NCBI GenBank assembly: GCA_035498405.1
Contig: DATKAE010000062.1
Location: 18,888 to 82,887 of the forward strand
Direction of reading: 5' to 3'
From: DATBFU01 sp035498405
GTDB taxonomy: Bacteria > Acidobacteriota > Thermoanaerobaculia > UBA5066 > Gp7-AA6
DNA: 64,000 nt
In this document: piece by piece, positions 19,811 through 27,819 of the stretch
Layout: the number at the start of each line of letters is the position of its first letter
Numbering within the stretch: the first letter of the stretch is position 1
Notes under the pieces: model-generated
The model's input: the letters and a program-made list of their open reading frames with translations, nothing else
Databases searched by the model: none
What the model was told of the DNA's origin: nothing
Program-made: the position numbers and the translations under genes

Positions 19811-21204
19811 CAGCGCGTTTCGCGAGGCCTGGTACCCGTGAGCTCGGGCGCCGCCAACGAATCGACCGCTCGCTCCAACCCGACCCCGCGCGACGCCTTG
19901 AACAGCACCGTGTCCCCTCCGTCCAGCATCGAATCGAGCAGGTTGGCCGCCTGCTCGGGGGTGTCGAGGGTCCGGATCTCCGCCGGCGGAAATCCCGCCT
20001 CGACGGCCCCCTCGGCAAAGAAGCGGCCAAGCGGGCCCACACAGATGAGGCGGTCGGCGCGTCCGGCCACGTATCGCCCCGTCTCCCGGTGCCACCACTC
20101 GGATTCGGCGCCGAGTTCCCGCATATCGCCGAGCACGGCGATCTTGCGGCGGCCCGGCAAGAGCCTCAGGGTCTCGAGCGCCGCCCGCATCGTCGGGGGA
20201 CTGGCATTGTAGGCGTCGTCAAAGAGCAGAGCCCCGGAGGAATGGCGGAGCGATTCCCCGCGGTGGGCCGCGGGTGAAAGCCGCGGGGCCGCCTCGGCGC
20301 AGTTCTCGACCGTCGCTCCCGCCGCGATCGCCACCGCCGAGGCCGCCAAGAAGTTCCGGATCTGGTGGGCTCCCGGCACCGGAAGCGCGATCGGGGCCTC
20401 TCCCCCGGGCGCCTTCAGACGAAAGCGCGAGCCGCGCTCCCCCGCCACGACTTGTTCCACGCGAACGTCGGCGGGCTCCGTCATCCCGAAGCGCAATTGG
20501 CGCCCCGAGTGCGTGGCGGCGATCTTCACGATCCGCGCGTCGTCGGCGTTGACGACGAAGACGCCCTCGGGAAGGAGACCCTCGAGAATCTCCCCGTTGG
20601 CGCGCGCGATCGCATCGAGCGAGCCCAAGAATTCGAGATGCTCCTGCGCGATCAGGGTGATGGCCGCCACCTCCGGCGAAAACTCGCGCGAGAGCCGCGC
20701 CACCTCGCCCGGGGCGCTCATCCCCATCTCTCCGACCATCCACTGCGGGTCGAGCGACAGGTTGATGACGGAGAGCGGAAAGCCGATGGCGCTGTTTCGG
20801 TTGCCCGGAGTCTTCCCCGTCGAGCAGTGGCGCGACAGAATGGCGGTGGCGAATTCCTTGGTCGTCGTCTTGCCGGCCGAGCCCGCGATCGCCGCCAGCC
20901 GAAATCCGGCGCGCCGCTTGAGCCACCCCCCGAAGCGCAGCAAGGCCGCTCCCGTGTCGGGGACGACGATCACGGGCACCCGGCCCGCCACTTCCGGAAG
21001 CGGGCGCCCGGCGAGGATGGCCTTCGCCCCGCGGGTGACGGCCTCCGCGGCAAAGTCATGTCCATCCACCCGCGCCCCCGGCAGGGCGACGAACAGGTCG
21101 CCCGGACGGGTCGCGCGGGAGTCCACCGAGGCGCCGGTCAGCGAGGCTTCTCCCGGAGAAGGAGCCTCGAGCGCTCGAGCCAACTCCGAAACGGTGAAGT
21201 TCAT
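19810..21204 (-). CDS. murF: UDP-MurNAc-tripeptide--D-Ala-D-Ala ligase MurF
   Basis: A 464-residue Mur ligase. The N-terminal domain has SVDSRATRPGDLFVAL, the ATP loop is GSAGKTTTKEF, and NRNSAIGFPLSVI, GEMGMSAPGEV and LFDDAYNASPPTM are MurF motifs. It completes the pentapeptide. The ATG at 21204 overlaps the murE stop as ATGA. Confidence 0.96.
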   Translation of the reverse strand: MNFTVSELARALEAPSPGEASLTGASVDSRATRPGDLFVALPGARVDGHDFAAEAVTRGAKAILAGRPLPEVAGRVPVIVVPDTGAALLRFGGWLKRRAGFRLAAIAGSAGKTTTKEFATAILSRHCSTGKTPGNRNSAIGFPLSVINLSLDPQWMVGEMGMSAPGEVARLSREFSPEVAAITLIAQEHLEFLGSLDAIARANGEILEGLLPEGVFVVNADDARIVKIAATHSGRQLRFGMTEPADVRVEQVVAGERGSRFRLKAPGGEAPIALPVPGAHQIRNFLAASAVAIAAGATVENCAEAAPRLSPAAHRGESLRHSSGALLFDDAYNASPPTMRAALETLRLLPGRRKIAVLGDMRELGAESEWWHRETGRYVAGRADRLICVGPLGRFFAEGAVEAGFPPAEIRTLDTPEQAANLLDSMLDGGDTVLFKASRGVGLERAVDSLAAPELTGTRPRETR

Positions 21205-22655
21205 CGTCGCGTCGCGAGTTCGGCGGCCACCGCGCGGTCGTCGAACGGCTCCTCTCGGGTTCCGATCACCTGCGTCGTCTCGTGCCCCTTGCCGGCGATC
21301 ACGACGACGGTGCCGGGATTGGCCAGATCGATCGCGGCCTGGATGGCCTGGCGACGGTCGGCGATGCGCAGGTATTTCGTCGCGCTCGAGGCCGCGAGGC
21401 CTCTCTCGACCTCCGAGAGGATCGCCTCGGGATCCTCCGAGCGCGGATTGTCCGACGTCGCGATGGGGATGTCGGACAGCGTCCCAGCGATGCGACCCAT
21501 GGGAGCGCGCTTGCCGCGGTCGCGGTCTCCCCCGCATCCGAAGACCAGAATGATCTTTCGGTCCGTCAGCTCGCGCACCGCAGCGAGGAGACGCTGCAGC
21601 GCGTCTTCGGTATGGGCGTAGTCCACCAAGATCGCGTAGGACTGACCCGCCTCGACCGGCTCCAGCCGACCCGGCACGCGGCGGACCGCGGCGAGCCCGG
21701 CGGCAATCTCCTCGGGAGCCATTCCGAGCGCCAACCCGCCGGCGCCGGCGGCCAAGAGATTGTCCACGTTGAACCGGCCCAACAGCGGCGAAGCCACGCG
21801 AAACCGGCCGGCGGCCGAGACCGCGTCGAAGGAGGTGCCCGAGAGGTCACACCGCACGGACTCGGCCGTGAGATCGGCGCCCTCCGACGCGGCGCGATAG
21901 GTGGTCACCCTTCCCCCGATCTCTCCGGCGAGCCGGCGGCCGTAGGGGTCGGCGACATTGAGCACGGCCGTCGCTCCGGGCTTGCGCCGGTCGAAGAGCC
22001 GCCTCTTGGCGCCATAGTAGCTCTCCATGTCGCGATGGAAGTCGAGGTGGTCACGGGTCAGGTTCGTGAAAACGGTCAGGTCGAAGCGGCACCCCTCGAC
22101 ACGGTCGAGGGCCAGAGCATGAGAGGAAACCTCCATCGCGGCGGCCGGGATTCCCTCCCGCACCATCTGGCCCAGGAGTCCCTGCAGAAGCGCGGCGTCG
22201 GGTGTCGTGCGGTCGGCGGGCAACTCTCGCCGGCCGATTCGATAGCCGATCGTCCCCACGAAGCCGGCGCCTCCGAAGCGGCGCTCGAGCAGCGACTGGA
22301 GCAGGACGGCCGTCGTCGTCTTGCCGTTGGTTCCGGTCACGCCGGCCAACACGAGTTTCTCCGCCGGATTGTCCTCCATCCGCGCCGCAAGAAGCCCCAA
22401 GGCCCGGCGCGGCTCCGCCGTCCGGATCCAGGGGACGGAAACGGGTGAGCGAGGCGACGGCCGGGCCACGACCGCCGCCGCGCCACGCGCGAGCGCCTCG
22501 GGCACGTAGTCGAAGCCGTCGGCTTTCTCGCCGCGCAAAGCGACGAACAGGTCTCCGGGCGACACGCGTCGCGAGTCGGCCATGACGCGTCGAATCTCCG
22601 GATCGGCGTCGACGAGACCGAGATCGGCTCCGGGCAGAGCCGAGAGCAGTTCCAT
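21201..22655 (-). CDS. murE: UDP-MurNAc-dipeptide--meso-diaminopimelate ligase MurE
   Basis: A 484-residue Mur ligase. Motifs include VMADSRRVSPGDLFVALRG, VTGTNGKTTTA, EVSSHALALDRVEGC and TNLTRDHLDFHRDM. The substrate-selecting motif is DNPRSEDP, the version found in meso-DAP-adding enzymes, so the wall should be of the Gram-negative A1gamma type. The start ATG at 22655 lies 5 bases before the ftsI stop in transcription order, so the genes are tightly packed. Confidence 0.96.
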   Translation of the reverse strand: MELLSALPGADLGLVDADPEIRRVMADSRRVSPGDLFVALRGEKADGFDYVPEALARGAAAVVARPSPRSPVSVPWIRTAEPRRALGLLAARMEDNPAEKLVLAGVTGTNGKTTTAVLLQSLLERRFGGAGFVGTIGYRIGRRELPADRTTPDAALLQGLLGQMVREGIPAAAMEVSSHALALDRVEGCRFDLTVFTNLTRDHLDFHRDMESYYGAKRRLFDRRKPGATAVLNVADPYGRRLAGEIGGRVTTYRAASEGADLTAESVRCDLSGTSFDAVSAAGRFRVASPLLGRFNVDNLLAAGAGGLALGMAPEEIAAGLAAVRRVPGRLEPVEAGQSYAILVDYAHTEDALQRLLAAVRELTDRKIILVFGCGGDRDRGKRAPMGRIAGTLSDIPIATSDNPRSEDPEAILSEVERGLAASSATKYLRIADRRQAIQAAIDLANPGTVVVIAGKGHETTQVIGTREEPFDDRAVAAELATRR

Positions 22656-22660
22656 GAGCC

Positions 22661-24694
22661 TCACGGCCCGGCTGTCGCGGAGGGCGTCTCCTCGCGCCCG
22701 CGGCCGGATCGGGAGACGGCCGCTGCGTCTTCCGAGAGGGAAAGGATCACCACCATCCCGGGTTTCCAGACGGCGCCGGCCCGTGGCCTCTGCGCCGCGA
22801 CGAAGCCGGTCCCTTCCACCCGCACCGGAATTCCCCGGCGCGCGAAAAGCGCCAACGCCTCCCGTGCCGAGAGTCCAGTGGCGTTCGGGACGCCGTCGGA
22901 CGCGCGCGGCAGAACCTGGCCCTCGGAAGCAGGCGACCGGCGGACCGACGCGGGCACGACGCCGGCGGGGAAAAAGGGGCCCGAGGAGGCAGCGAGCACG
23001 GTGGCTGGCACTCGCTGCTCCTCGGGCGCAATTCGGAGGATGGAGAGGGCCTGCGAGACAATTCGAGCGAACACGGGAGCGACGACCTCCGCGGCGTAGT
23101 ACTTCCCGTGCGGTTCTTCCATGAGGACCACTCCGACGAGGCGCGGCGCCTCCGCGGGCACGAAGCCGACGAAGTTCGGCACGTACCGGCCCGGCTGATA
23201 TCCGCCCGGGCCGGCCTTCTGTGCGGTTCCGGTCTTGCCCGCGACCCGGAAACCCGGGATCGCCGCGCGGGCGCCCGTGCCCCGCTCGACCACGCCCACG
23301 AGAATCTTCTCGAGCTTCGCGGCGGTGTCGGGTGAAAGGACGCGGACGGGCGGCGGCGCGGCCAGCGTTTCGACTCTTCCGTCGGGGTGGAGGACCCGCC
23401 GGACCACACGCGGCGACACGAGATTCCCGCCGTTGGCGACCACCGAGACGATCCTCGCCAGCTGCAGCGCCGTCACCGCGACCTCCTGCCCCATGGAGAT
23501 CGAGGCGCCGGAGACTCCCGACCATCGGGAGAGGGGCCGAAAGAGTCCCAGATTCTCGCCCGGCAGGTCCACCCCCGTTGGCTGACCCACGCCGAAGGCG
23601 GTGGCTCCCTCGTAGAGGCGCCGCGAGCCCAACCGCATCCCCACCCGGATGATGCCCACGTTGGAAGAGTGCTCGAAGATGCCGGCGAGTGTCAGCGGCC
23701 CGAAATGGTTTCCGTCGTGCTCCGAGATCGTCGTGCCGGCGACTCGGATCGACCCGTTGGAGGTGTCGATCACCTCGTCCAGGGTGACGAGCCGCTGCTC
23801 GAGCGCAAGCGACCCGGTGACGATCTTGAACGTCGACCCGGGCTCATAGGCGTCCGCGATCGCGCGGTTGCGGCGCGTCTCGGCGGCAAAGTGGTTGAAG
23901 CGATTCGGATCGAATCCCGGGACGCTCGCCATCGCGAGGATCTCCCCGGTTCCGGGATCGAGCAGAACCGCGGTACCCGAGCGCGCCCCGGCCTCGGCCA
24001 CGGCCGCCGCGAGCTCCCGCTCGACGGCGAACTGGACGCCCGAGTCGATCGAGATCTCGAGCGACGCCCCTTCCTGGGGAGGCCGGCCGGGAGTCTCCGC
24101 CTCGGCGTACGTCGAGCGCCGCGCGTCGGTCAGCGCCACGATCTCACCCGGCTTGCCCCGGATCGCCTCGTCGTAGAAATACTCGAGGCCTCCCAGACCT
24201 CGATCGTCGGTCCCGACGTATCCGAGCAGCGCCGCCGCGAGCGCTCCCTTCGGGTAGAAGCGCCGAGTCTCCGTGACGAAGTGGACTCCCGGAAGCTTCA
24301 TCTGCCGAACGCGCTCGGCGACCTCGGCATCGACCTTCCGCTTCAACCAGACGAAGCCCGCATCCCGTGAAAGGCGCGACTGGAGCTCCGCCGCCGGCGT
24401 TTCGAGCGGCGCCGCCAGTGCCCGGGCGACCGCGGCCGGCCGGTCCACCTCATCGGGAATGGCGTAGAGAGAGGAGCATTCGACCGACACGGCGAGCTCC
24501 CGACCGCTGCGGTCGAGGATGGAGCCGCGCCGGGGCGAGACTTCGACCCGCCTCTGCTGCTGCCGCTCCGCCCGGACCCGGTATTTCGACCCCTGGGCAA
24601 CCTGAACCTGAAGGAGACGGCCCACCACCGCCGCGCCCCAGACGCTCAAGAGCAAACCGAGCCACCGCACGCGACCGGTCGAGAGCGCGTTCAC
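22661..24694 (-). CDS. ftsI: Septal transpeptidase FtsI (PBP3) with a C-terminal PASTA domain
   Basis: A 677-residue class B penicillin-binding protein. It has a membrane anchor at about 10-30, a pedestal domain containing RRGSILDRSGRELA, and a transpeptidase domain with STFK at 287-290 (nucleophile S287), SSN at 343-345 and KTG at 487-489. Residues about 590-645 (PNATGLSAREALALFARRG to KPGMVVILSLS) form one PASTA repeat, as in SpoVD-type proteins. PASTA is usual in Gram-positives and absent from E. coli FtsI. The start is GTG at 24694, overlapping the ftsL stop as GTGA. Confidence 0.95.
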   Translation of the reverse strand: MNALSTGRVRWLGLLLSVWGAAVVGRLLQVQVAQGSKYRVRAERQQQRRVEVSPRRGSILDRSGRELAVSVECSSLYAIPDEVDRPAAVARALAAPLETPAAELQSRLSRDAGFVWLKRKVDAEVAERVRQMKLPGVHFVTETRRFYPKGALAAALLGYVGTDDRGLGGLEYFYDEAIRGKPGEIVALTDARRSTYAEAETPGRPPQEGASLEISIDSGVQFAVERELAAAVAEAGARSGTAVLLDPGTGEILAMASVPGFDPNRFNHFAAETRRNRAIADAYEPGSTFKIVTGSLALEQRLVTLDEVIDTSNGSIRVAGTTISEHDGNHFGPLTLAGIFEHSSNVGIIRVGMRLGSRRLYEGATAFGVGQPTGVDLPGENLGLFRPLSRWSGVSGASISMGQEVAVTALQLARIVSVVANGGNLVSPRVVRRVLHPDGRVETLAAPPPVRVLSPDTAAKLEKILVGVVERGTGARAAIPGFRVAGKTGTAQKAGPGGYQPGRYVPNFVGFVPAEAPRLVGVVLMEEPHGKYYAAEVVAPVFARIVSQALSILRIAPEEQRVPATVLAASSGPFFPAGVVPASVRRSPASEGQVLPRASDGVPNATGLSAREALALFARRGIPVRVEGTGFVAAQRPRAGAVWKPGMVVILSLSEDAAAVSRSGRGREETPSATAGP

Positions 24695-25053
24695 GGCCGA
24701 GGACTCCGGGTCTCCGGCGGCTGGACATACTGGATCTGGCCGGGGGACGGCGGGTGCAGCTTCTTGCGGGAGGCGAGCGCCGAAACCCGCTCGGGCGAGG
24801 AGGCGTGCGCCAGCTCCGCGCGCAGACGCCGGTTCTGCTCGTCGAGCTCCAGGACGCGGCGAACGCGGGTCTCCCGCGCATAGCCCACCCGCACCGTCTC
24901 GATGTGCAAGGCCGCATAGACGAGCAGCGCGCACGCCACCGGCAAGCCGATCAGCAGCAACGTCGCGAGCTCACGCCCCCGGCGGCGATCCCGCTCGCGC
25001 GTCAGATGCAGGTTCTCGACACGCTTGCCCTGGACGTAGAAGGCGCTGCTCAC
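24691..25053 (-). CDS. ftsL: Cell division protein FtsL
   Basis: A 120-residue bitopic protein. A basic cytoplasmic tail of about 30 residues is followed by one membrane segment (LATLLLIGLPVACALLVYAAL) and a periplasmic coiled coil (VRRVLELDEQNRRLRAELAH). Sequence conservation in FtsL is low; the call rests on size, topology and position between rsmH and ftsI. Confidence 0.85.
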   Translation of the reverse strand: MSSAFYVQGKRVENLHLTRERDRRRGRELATLLLIGLPVACALLVYAALHIETVRVGYARETRVRRVLELDEQNRRLRAELAHASSPERVSALASRKKLHPPSPGQIQYVQPPETRSPRP

Positions 25054-25077
25054 GACGGCACGCTCAGCGACCGGACC

Positions 25078-25974
25078 TCATGGCCTCGCCTCCGCCGACT
25101 CGAGCCTCTCGGCGACGCGCAGGCGGGCGCTCCGCGACCTCGGGTTGGCGCGGCGCTCGGCTTCCGAAGGCACGACCGGCCGTCGTGTCAGAACCCGGAG
25201 GAGACGGCGCGCGCCGCAGACGCAGCTCGGTATGCGGGCGGAACACAAGCACACACCCGAGTTGCGTCGAAAGGATTCCTTGACCAAACGATCCTCGAGG
25301 GAGTGATAGGAAATGACCGCGATCCGGCCGCGGGCATTGGCGCGATTGACTGCCGCCGCGAGGAACCGCGAGAGAGCGACGAGCTCTTGGTTGACTTCGA
25401 TACGCAGCGCCTGGAACACTCTGGTGGCCGGATCGATCCTTTCGCGCGACCCTTTGACGTTCGCCACGATGCGGGCGAGCTGCCGAGTGGTGATGAGGGG
25501 TCCCCGGGTCCGTTCCGCCACGATCCCGCGCGCGATCTTTGCCGCCATCCGTTCCTCCCCGTATTCGCGGAAAATCCGCGTCAGTTCCTCGGCCGAAGCC
25601 GTCGCGACGATTTCCGCGGCGGTTCGGCCACTTCGCCCCATGCGCATGTCGAGAGGGCCGTCCCGGCGAAACGAAAATCCGCGCGCCGGGATCTCGAGTT
25701 GCATCGAGGAGACGCCGAGGTCGGCCAGGATTCCGTCCGGCGCCGGGCGTCCCTGCAGGATCGTGTCGAGCTCGCCGAAGTCACCGACCACGAGCTCGAC
25801 GCGGGATCCGAAGGACGCCAGCCGCCGGCCGGCGAGAGCGAGGGCGTCGGCGTCGCGGTCGATTGCCAACAGTCGCAGTTCGGCGCTCCGCGCGAGCAAA
25901 GCCTCGGCGTGTCCGCCCGCTCCGAGCGTGGCGTCCACGTAGAAACCGCCGCGCTCCGGGCGCAGCCATTCCAC
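25078..25974 (-). CDS. rsmH: 16S rRNA (cytosine-1402-N4)-methyltransferase RsmH
   Basis: S-adenosylmethionine-dependent methyltransferase acting on C1402 of 16S rRNA. The frame shown starts at the first standard in-frame start (GTG 25974) and covers YVDATLGAGGHAEALL (SAM site), LADLGVSSMQLE and ISYHSLEDRLVK. However, the usual N-terminal motif HRPVLLREVVEW is encoded just upstream in the same frame (about 26001-25966), with no ATG, GTG or TTG between it and the mraZ stop. The nearest good start, TTG at 26015 with GGGGAG 9 bases upstream, is in another frame and meets the heptamer AAACCCG at 26010-26004, where a -1 shift would enter the RsmH frame. A sequencing error or rare start codon would also explain it. 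Confidence 0.9.
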   Translation of the reverse strand: MEWLRPERGGFYVDATLGAGGHAEALLARSAELRLLAIDRDADALALAGRRLASFGSRVELVVGDFGELDTILQGRPAPDGILADLGVSSMQLEIPARGFSFRRDGPLDMRMGRSGRTAAEIVATASAEELTRIFREYGEERMAAKIARGIVAERTRGPLITTRQLARIVANVKGSRERIDPATRVFQALRIEVNQELVALSRFLAAAVNRANARGRIAVISYHSLEDRLVKESFRRNSGVCLCSARIPSCVCGARRLLRVLTRRPVVPSEAERRANPRSRSARLRVAERLESAEARP

Positions 25975-26055
25975 GACTTCGCGCAGAAGAACCGGCCTGT
26001 GCGCGGGTTTCTCAAAGTCTTGCGTCTCCCCTTCCCCCGTTTCGTGTCGGCCGCT

Positions 26056-26520
26056 TCACGGTTCCGTGTTCCTCGACGACAAGAGCTTCGACAGCTCGTC
26101 GTAGTCCTCCGGGGTGAAGTCCTCGCCCGAAAGCCTCGTCGCCAACGCGCCCCGATCGGAAACGACGAAGTGATCGATGTTCCCGGTCACGACGACGTCG
26201 GACGGCAGCTTGGCGGTGTCGCGCAGGATCTGGGGAATCAGGACTCGCCCCTGCCCGTCGAGCGCGCCCGACTGACCGTAGTAGTTGACCCGCTCGAGGA
26301 ACTTTCGCTTGGCGCGGTGAATGGCCGGCAGAGCAGCGAGCTTTTCTTCGAGCGCCTGCCAGACCGAGAGCGGATAGACGAGGACCTCCCGGCCATGCAG
26401 CGAAGTCACGAACAGCTCCGGCCCGAAGGCTTCTTCGATCTGCTGGCGGAAGAGGCTCGGCACTTTTAGCCGGCCCTTCTCGTCGAGACGGGCGGGGGCA
26501 CTTCCCCGAAAGCGATCCAT
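26056..26520 (-). CDS. mraZ: Transcriptional regulator MraZ
   Basis: A 154-residue protein with two AbrB-like SpoVT/MraZ repeats. The first has ARLDEKGRLKVPSLFR and the second SGALDGQGRVLIPQILR, each with the DxxGR motif. MraZ forms ring-shaped oligomers and represses its own operon by binding phased repeats upstream. Four such repeats are present here directly upstream of the gene. The C-terminal 25 residues are a short acidic extension. Confidence 0.96.
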   Translation of the reverse strand: MDRFRGSAPARLDEKGRLKVPSLFRQQIEEAFGPELFVTSLHGREVLVYPLSVWQALEEKLAALPAIHRAKRKFLERVNYYGQSGALDGQGRVLIPQILRDTAKLPSDVVVTGNIDHFVVSDRGALATRLSGEDFTPEDYDELSKLLSSRNTEP

Positions 26521-26553
26521 CCTTCTTCCCGTGTCCCGATTCGCAAATCAGGA

Positions 26554-26588
26554 CCACTTTCCCCCACTTTTTTCCAGATTAGACCACT
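26554..26588 (-). promoter_or_regulatory. MraZ operator: four direct repeats, 10-bp period
   Basis: On the minus strand, AGTGG, TCTGG, AGTGG and AGTGG occur at exact 10-base spacing (plus-strand positions 26584-88, 26574-78, 26564-68 and 26554-58). Three of four are identical. Known MraZ sites are three or four short direct repeats at this spacing. They fall about +1 to +35 from the predicted start of transcription, a good place for repression. Confidence 0.8.
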
Positions 26589-26595
26589 GCCGGCG

Positions 26596-26625
26596 ATGTT
26601 AGGAGCGCCGTGGTTTGTTAGTCAA
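26596..26625 (-). promoter_or_regulatory. Promoter of the dcw cluster
   Basis: A sigma-70-like promoter on the minus strand: TTGACT (26625-26620), an 18-base spacer, and TAACAT (26601-26596). Transcription would start near 26589, at the first MraZ box. It is the only clear promoter seen upstream of the 14-gene cluster. Confidence 0.7.
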
Positions 26626-26762
26626 GGGAAAGCGTTTGCCTAAAAAAATTAGGGGCGCTAATCAGGCGTAATGGAGTTGCCCGGGCGCGTGGACGCTCAA
26701 ATCGGAGGGATGACTAGGGCAAGGGCTCGCTCCCGCGAGAACCACCATTAGTAAGGAGACCT

Positions 26763-26794
26763 CCGGGCGGTTGGGCGCTTCTCGGGGCGCCCGG
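26763..26794 (-). terminator. GC-rich hairpin after the SurA-like gene
   Basis: GGGCGC (26773-26778) pairs with GCGCCC (26787-26792) around an 8-base loop, and CCGGGCG/CGCCCGG at 26763-69/26788-94 is an alternative pairing. There is no T-tract, so it may only pause RNA polymerase or act with Rho. Confidence 0.3.
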
Positions 26795-26810
26795 CGACCC
26801 GACGAGGAGC

Positions 26811-27773
26811 CTAGGACGCCTTCTTCTCCTCCGCCTTGGCGAGCGCCGAGTCGTAAATCTTGATGAAGGCCTCGTGGCGCAGCTTCTCCACGTACTCGGC
26901 GTAATGCTTCTCGTAGATGTTTTCGCTCATTCGTTTCTGGAGGTCTCCGCGCACCTCGGTGAACGGCTTGTAGCCCGGAGGGGTTCGGTCGGTGACGCGG
27001 AAGAGGTGGATCGAGCTCGGCAGCAGAACCGGCGCCGGATACTCCTGCGGCGGATCGGCGAACACGGTCGCGTCGAGGGCGGGCAGCAGTTCGCCCTTCG
27101 CGACGGTGCCGAGGTCTCCTCCGCGATCACGAGCGTTCCCCTGCGAGTACTCCTTGGCGACCTCCGAAAACGCCGTGCCGCCGGCGACCTTCGCCCGAGC
27201 CTCCTCGATCTTCGCCGCGGCCGCCTGTCGCGCCTCGGCGTCCTGCGCCGAGAACCGGATCACAATCTCGAAGACGTGCGCCTGTTCGGCCGTCTTGTAC
27301 AGCTCGTCCTTGCGGCGCTCGTATTCGAGCCGTAGAACGTCGTCGGTCATGGTGATCTTTCCCGTCACCTCGCGCCCGATGACCTTCTGGATCGTGATCG
27401 TTTGGCGGAGCTGTTTGCGCAAGTCCTCGCGGGTCATTTTCGACTGGGCCAAAGCGGCGTCAAACTCCGCATCCGTCGCCAGGTTGTACTGACGCTTCAC
27501 TCGTTCCACGGCTTCTTCGACCTCGGCATCGGTGGCGGAGACGTTCAGCTCCCTGGCCTTTTCCTCGAGCAGCTTCTCCTGAATCATCTCGTCGAGCACA
27601 CGGCGGCGGCCGTCCAGGTCGCCGGCACCGTGGAGCTGCATCACGCACCGGATCTCGAACTCCGAGTGCGTGATGGGCTGGTCGTTGACCCGGGCCACGA
27701 GAGACTCGATCATCTCCGAGGCGCCCGCCCCGGCAGGGAGGATGGCGAGAAACATCAGCCAGAGCCTGATCAC
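26811..27773 (-). CDS. SurA-like periplasmic peptidyl-prolyl isomerase
   Basis: A 320-residue exported protein with a signal peptide (residues 1-18, cleaved after AGAGA). The N-terminal chaperone domain contains VARVNDQPITHSEFE and a typical SurA helix region. One parvulin-type PpiC domain spans about 160-275 (GGDLGTVAKGELLPALDATVF). The C-terminal helix is present. It probably helps fold outer-membrane or secreted proteins. It is 46 bases after mfd on the same strand and just upstream of the dcw promoter. Confidence 0.88.
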   Translation of the reverse strand: MIRLWLMFLAILPAGAGASEMIESLVARVNDQPITHSEFEIRCVMQLHGAGDLDGRRRVLDEMIQEKLLEEKARELNVSATDAEVEEAVERVKRQYNLATDAEFDAALAQSKMTREDLRKQLRQTITIQKVIGREVTGKITMTDDVLRLEYERRKDELYKTAEQAHVFEIVIRFSAQDAEARQAAAAKIEEARAKVAGGTAFSEVAKEYSQGNARDRGGDLGTVAKGELLPALDATVFADPPQEYPAPVLLPSSIHLFRVTDRTPPGYKPFTEVRGDLQKRMSENIYEKHYAEYVEKLRHEAFIKIYDSALAKAEEKKAS

Positions 27774-27819
27774 GATGGGATTCTAAAACAGGAACCGGAG
27801 AAGGGAATTCCGCCGGCCG

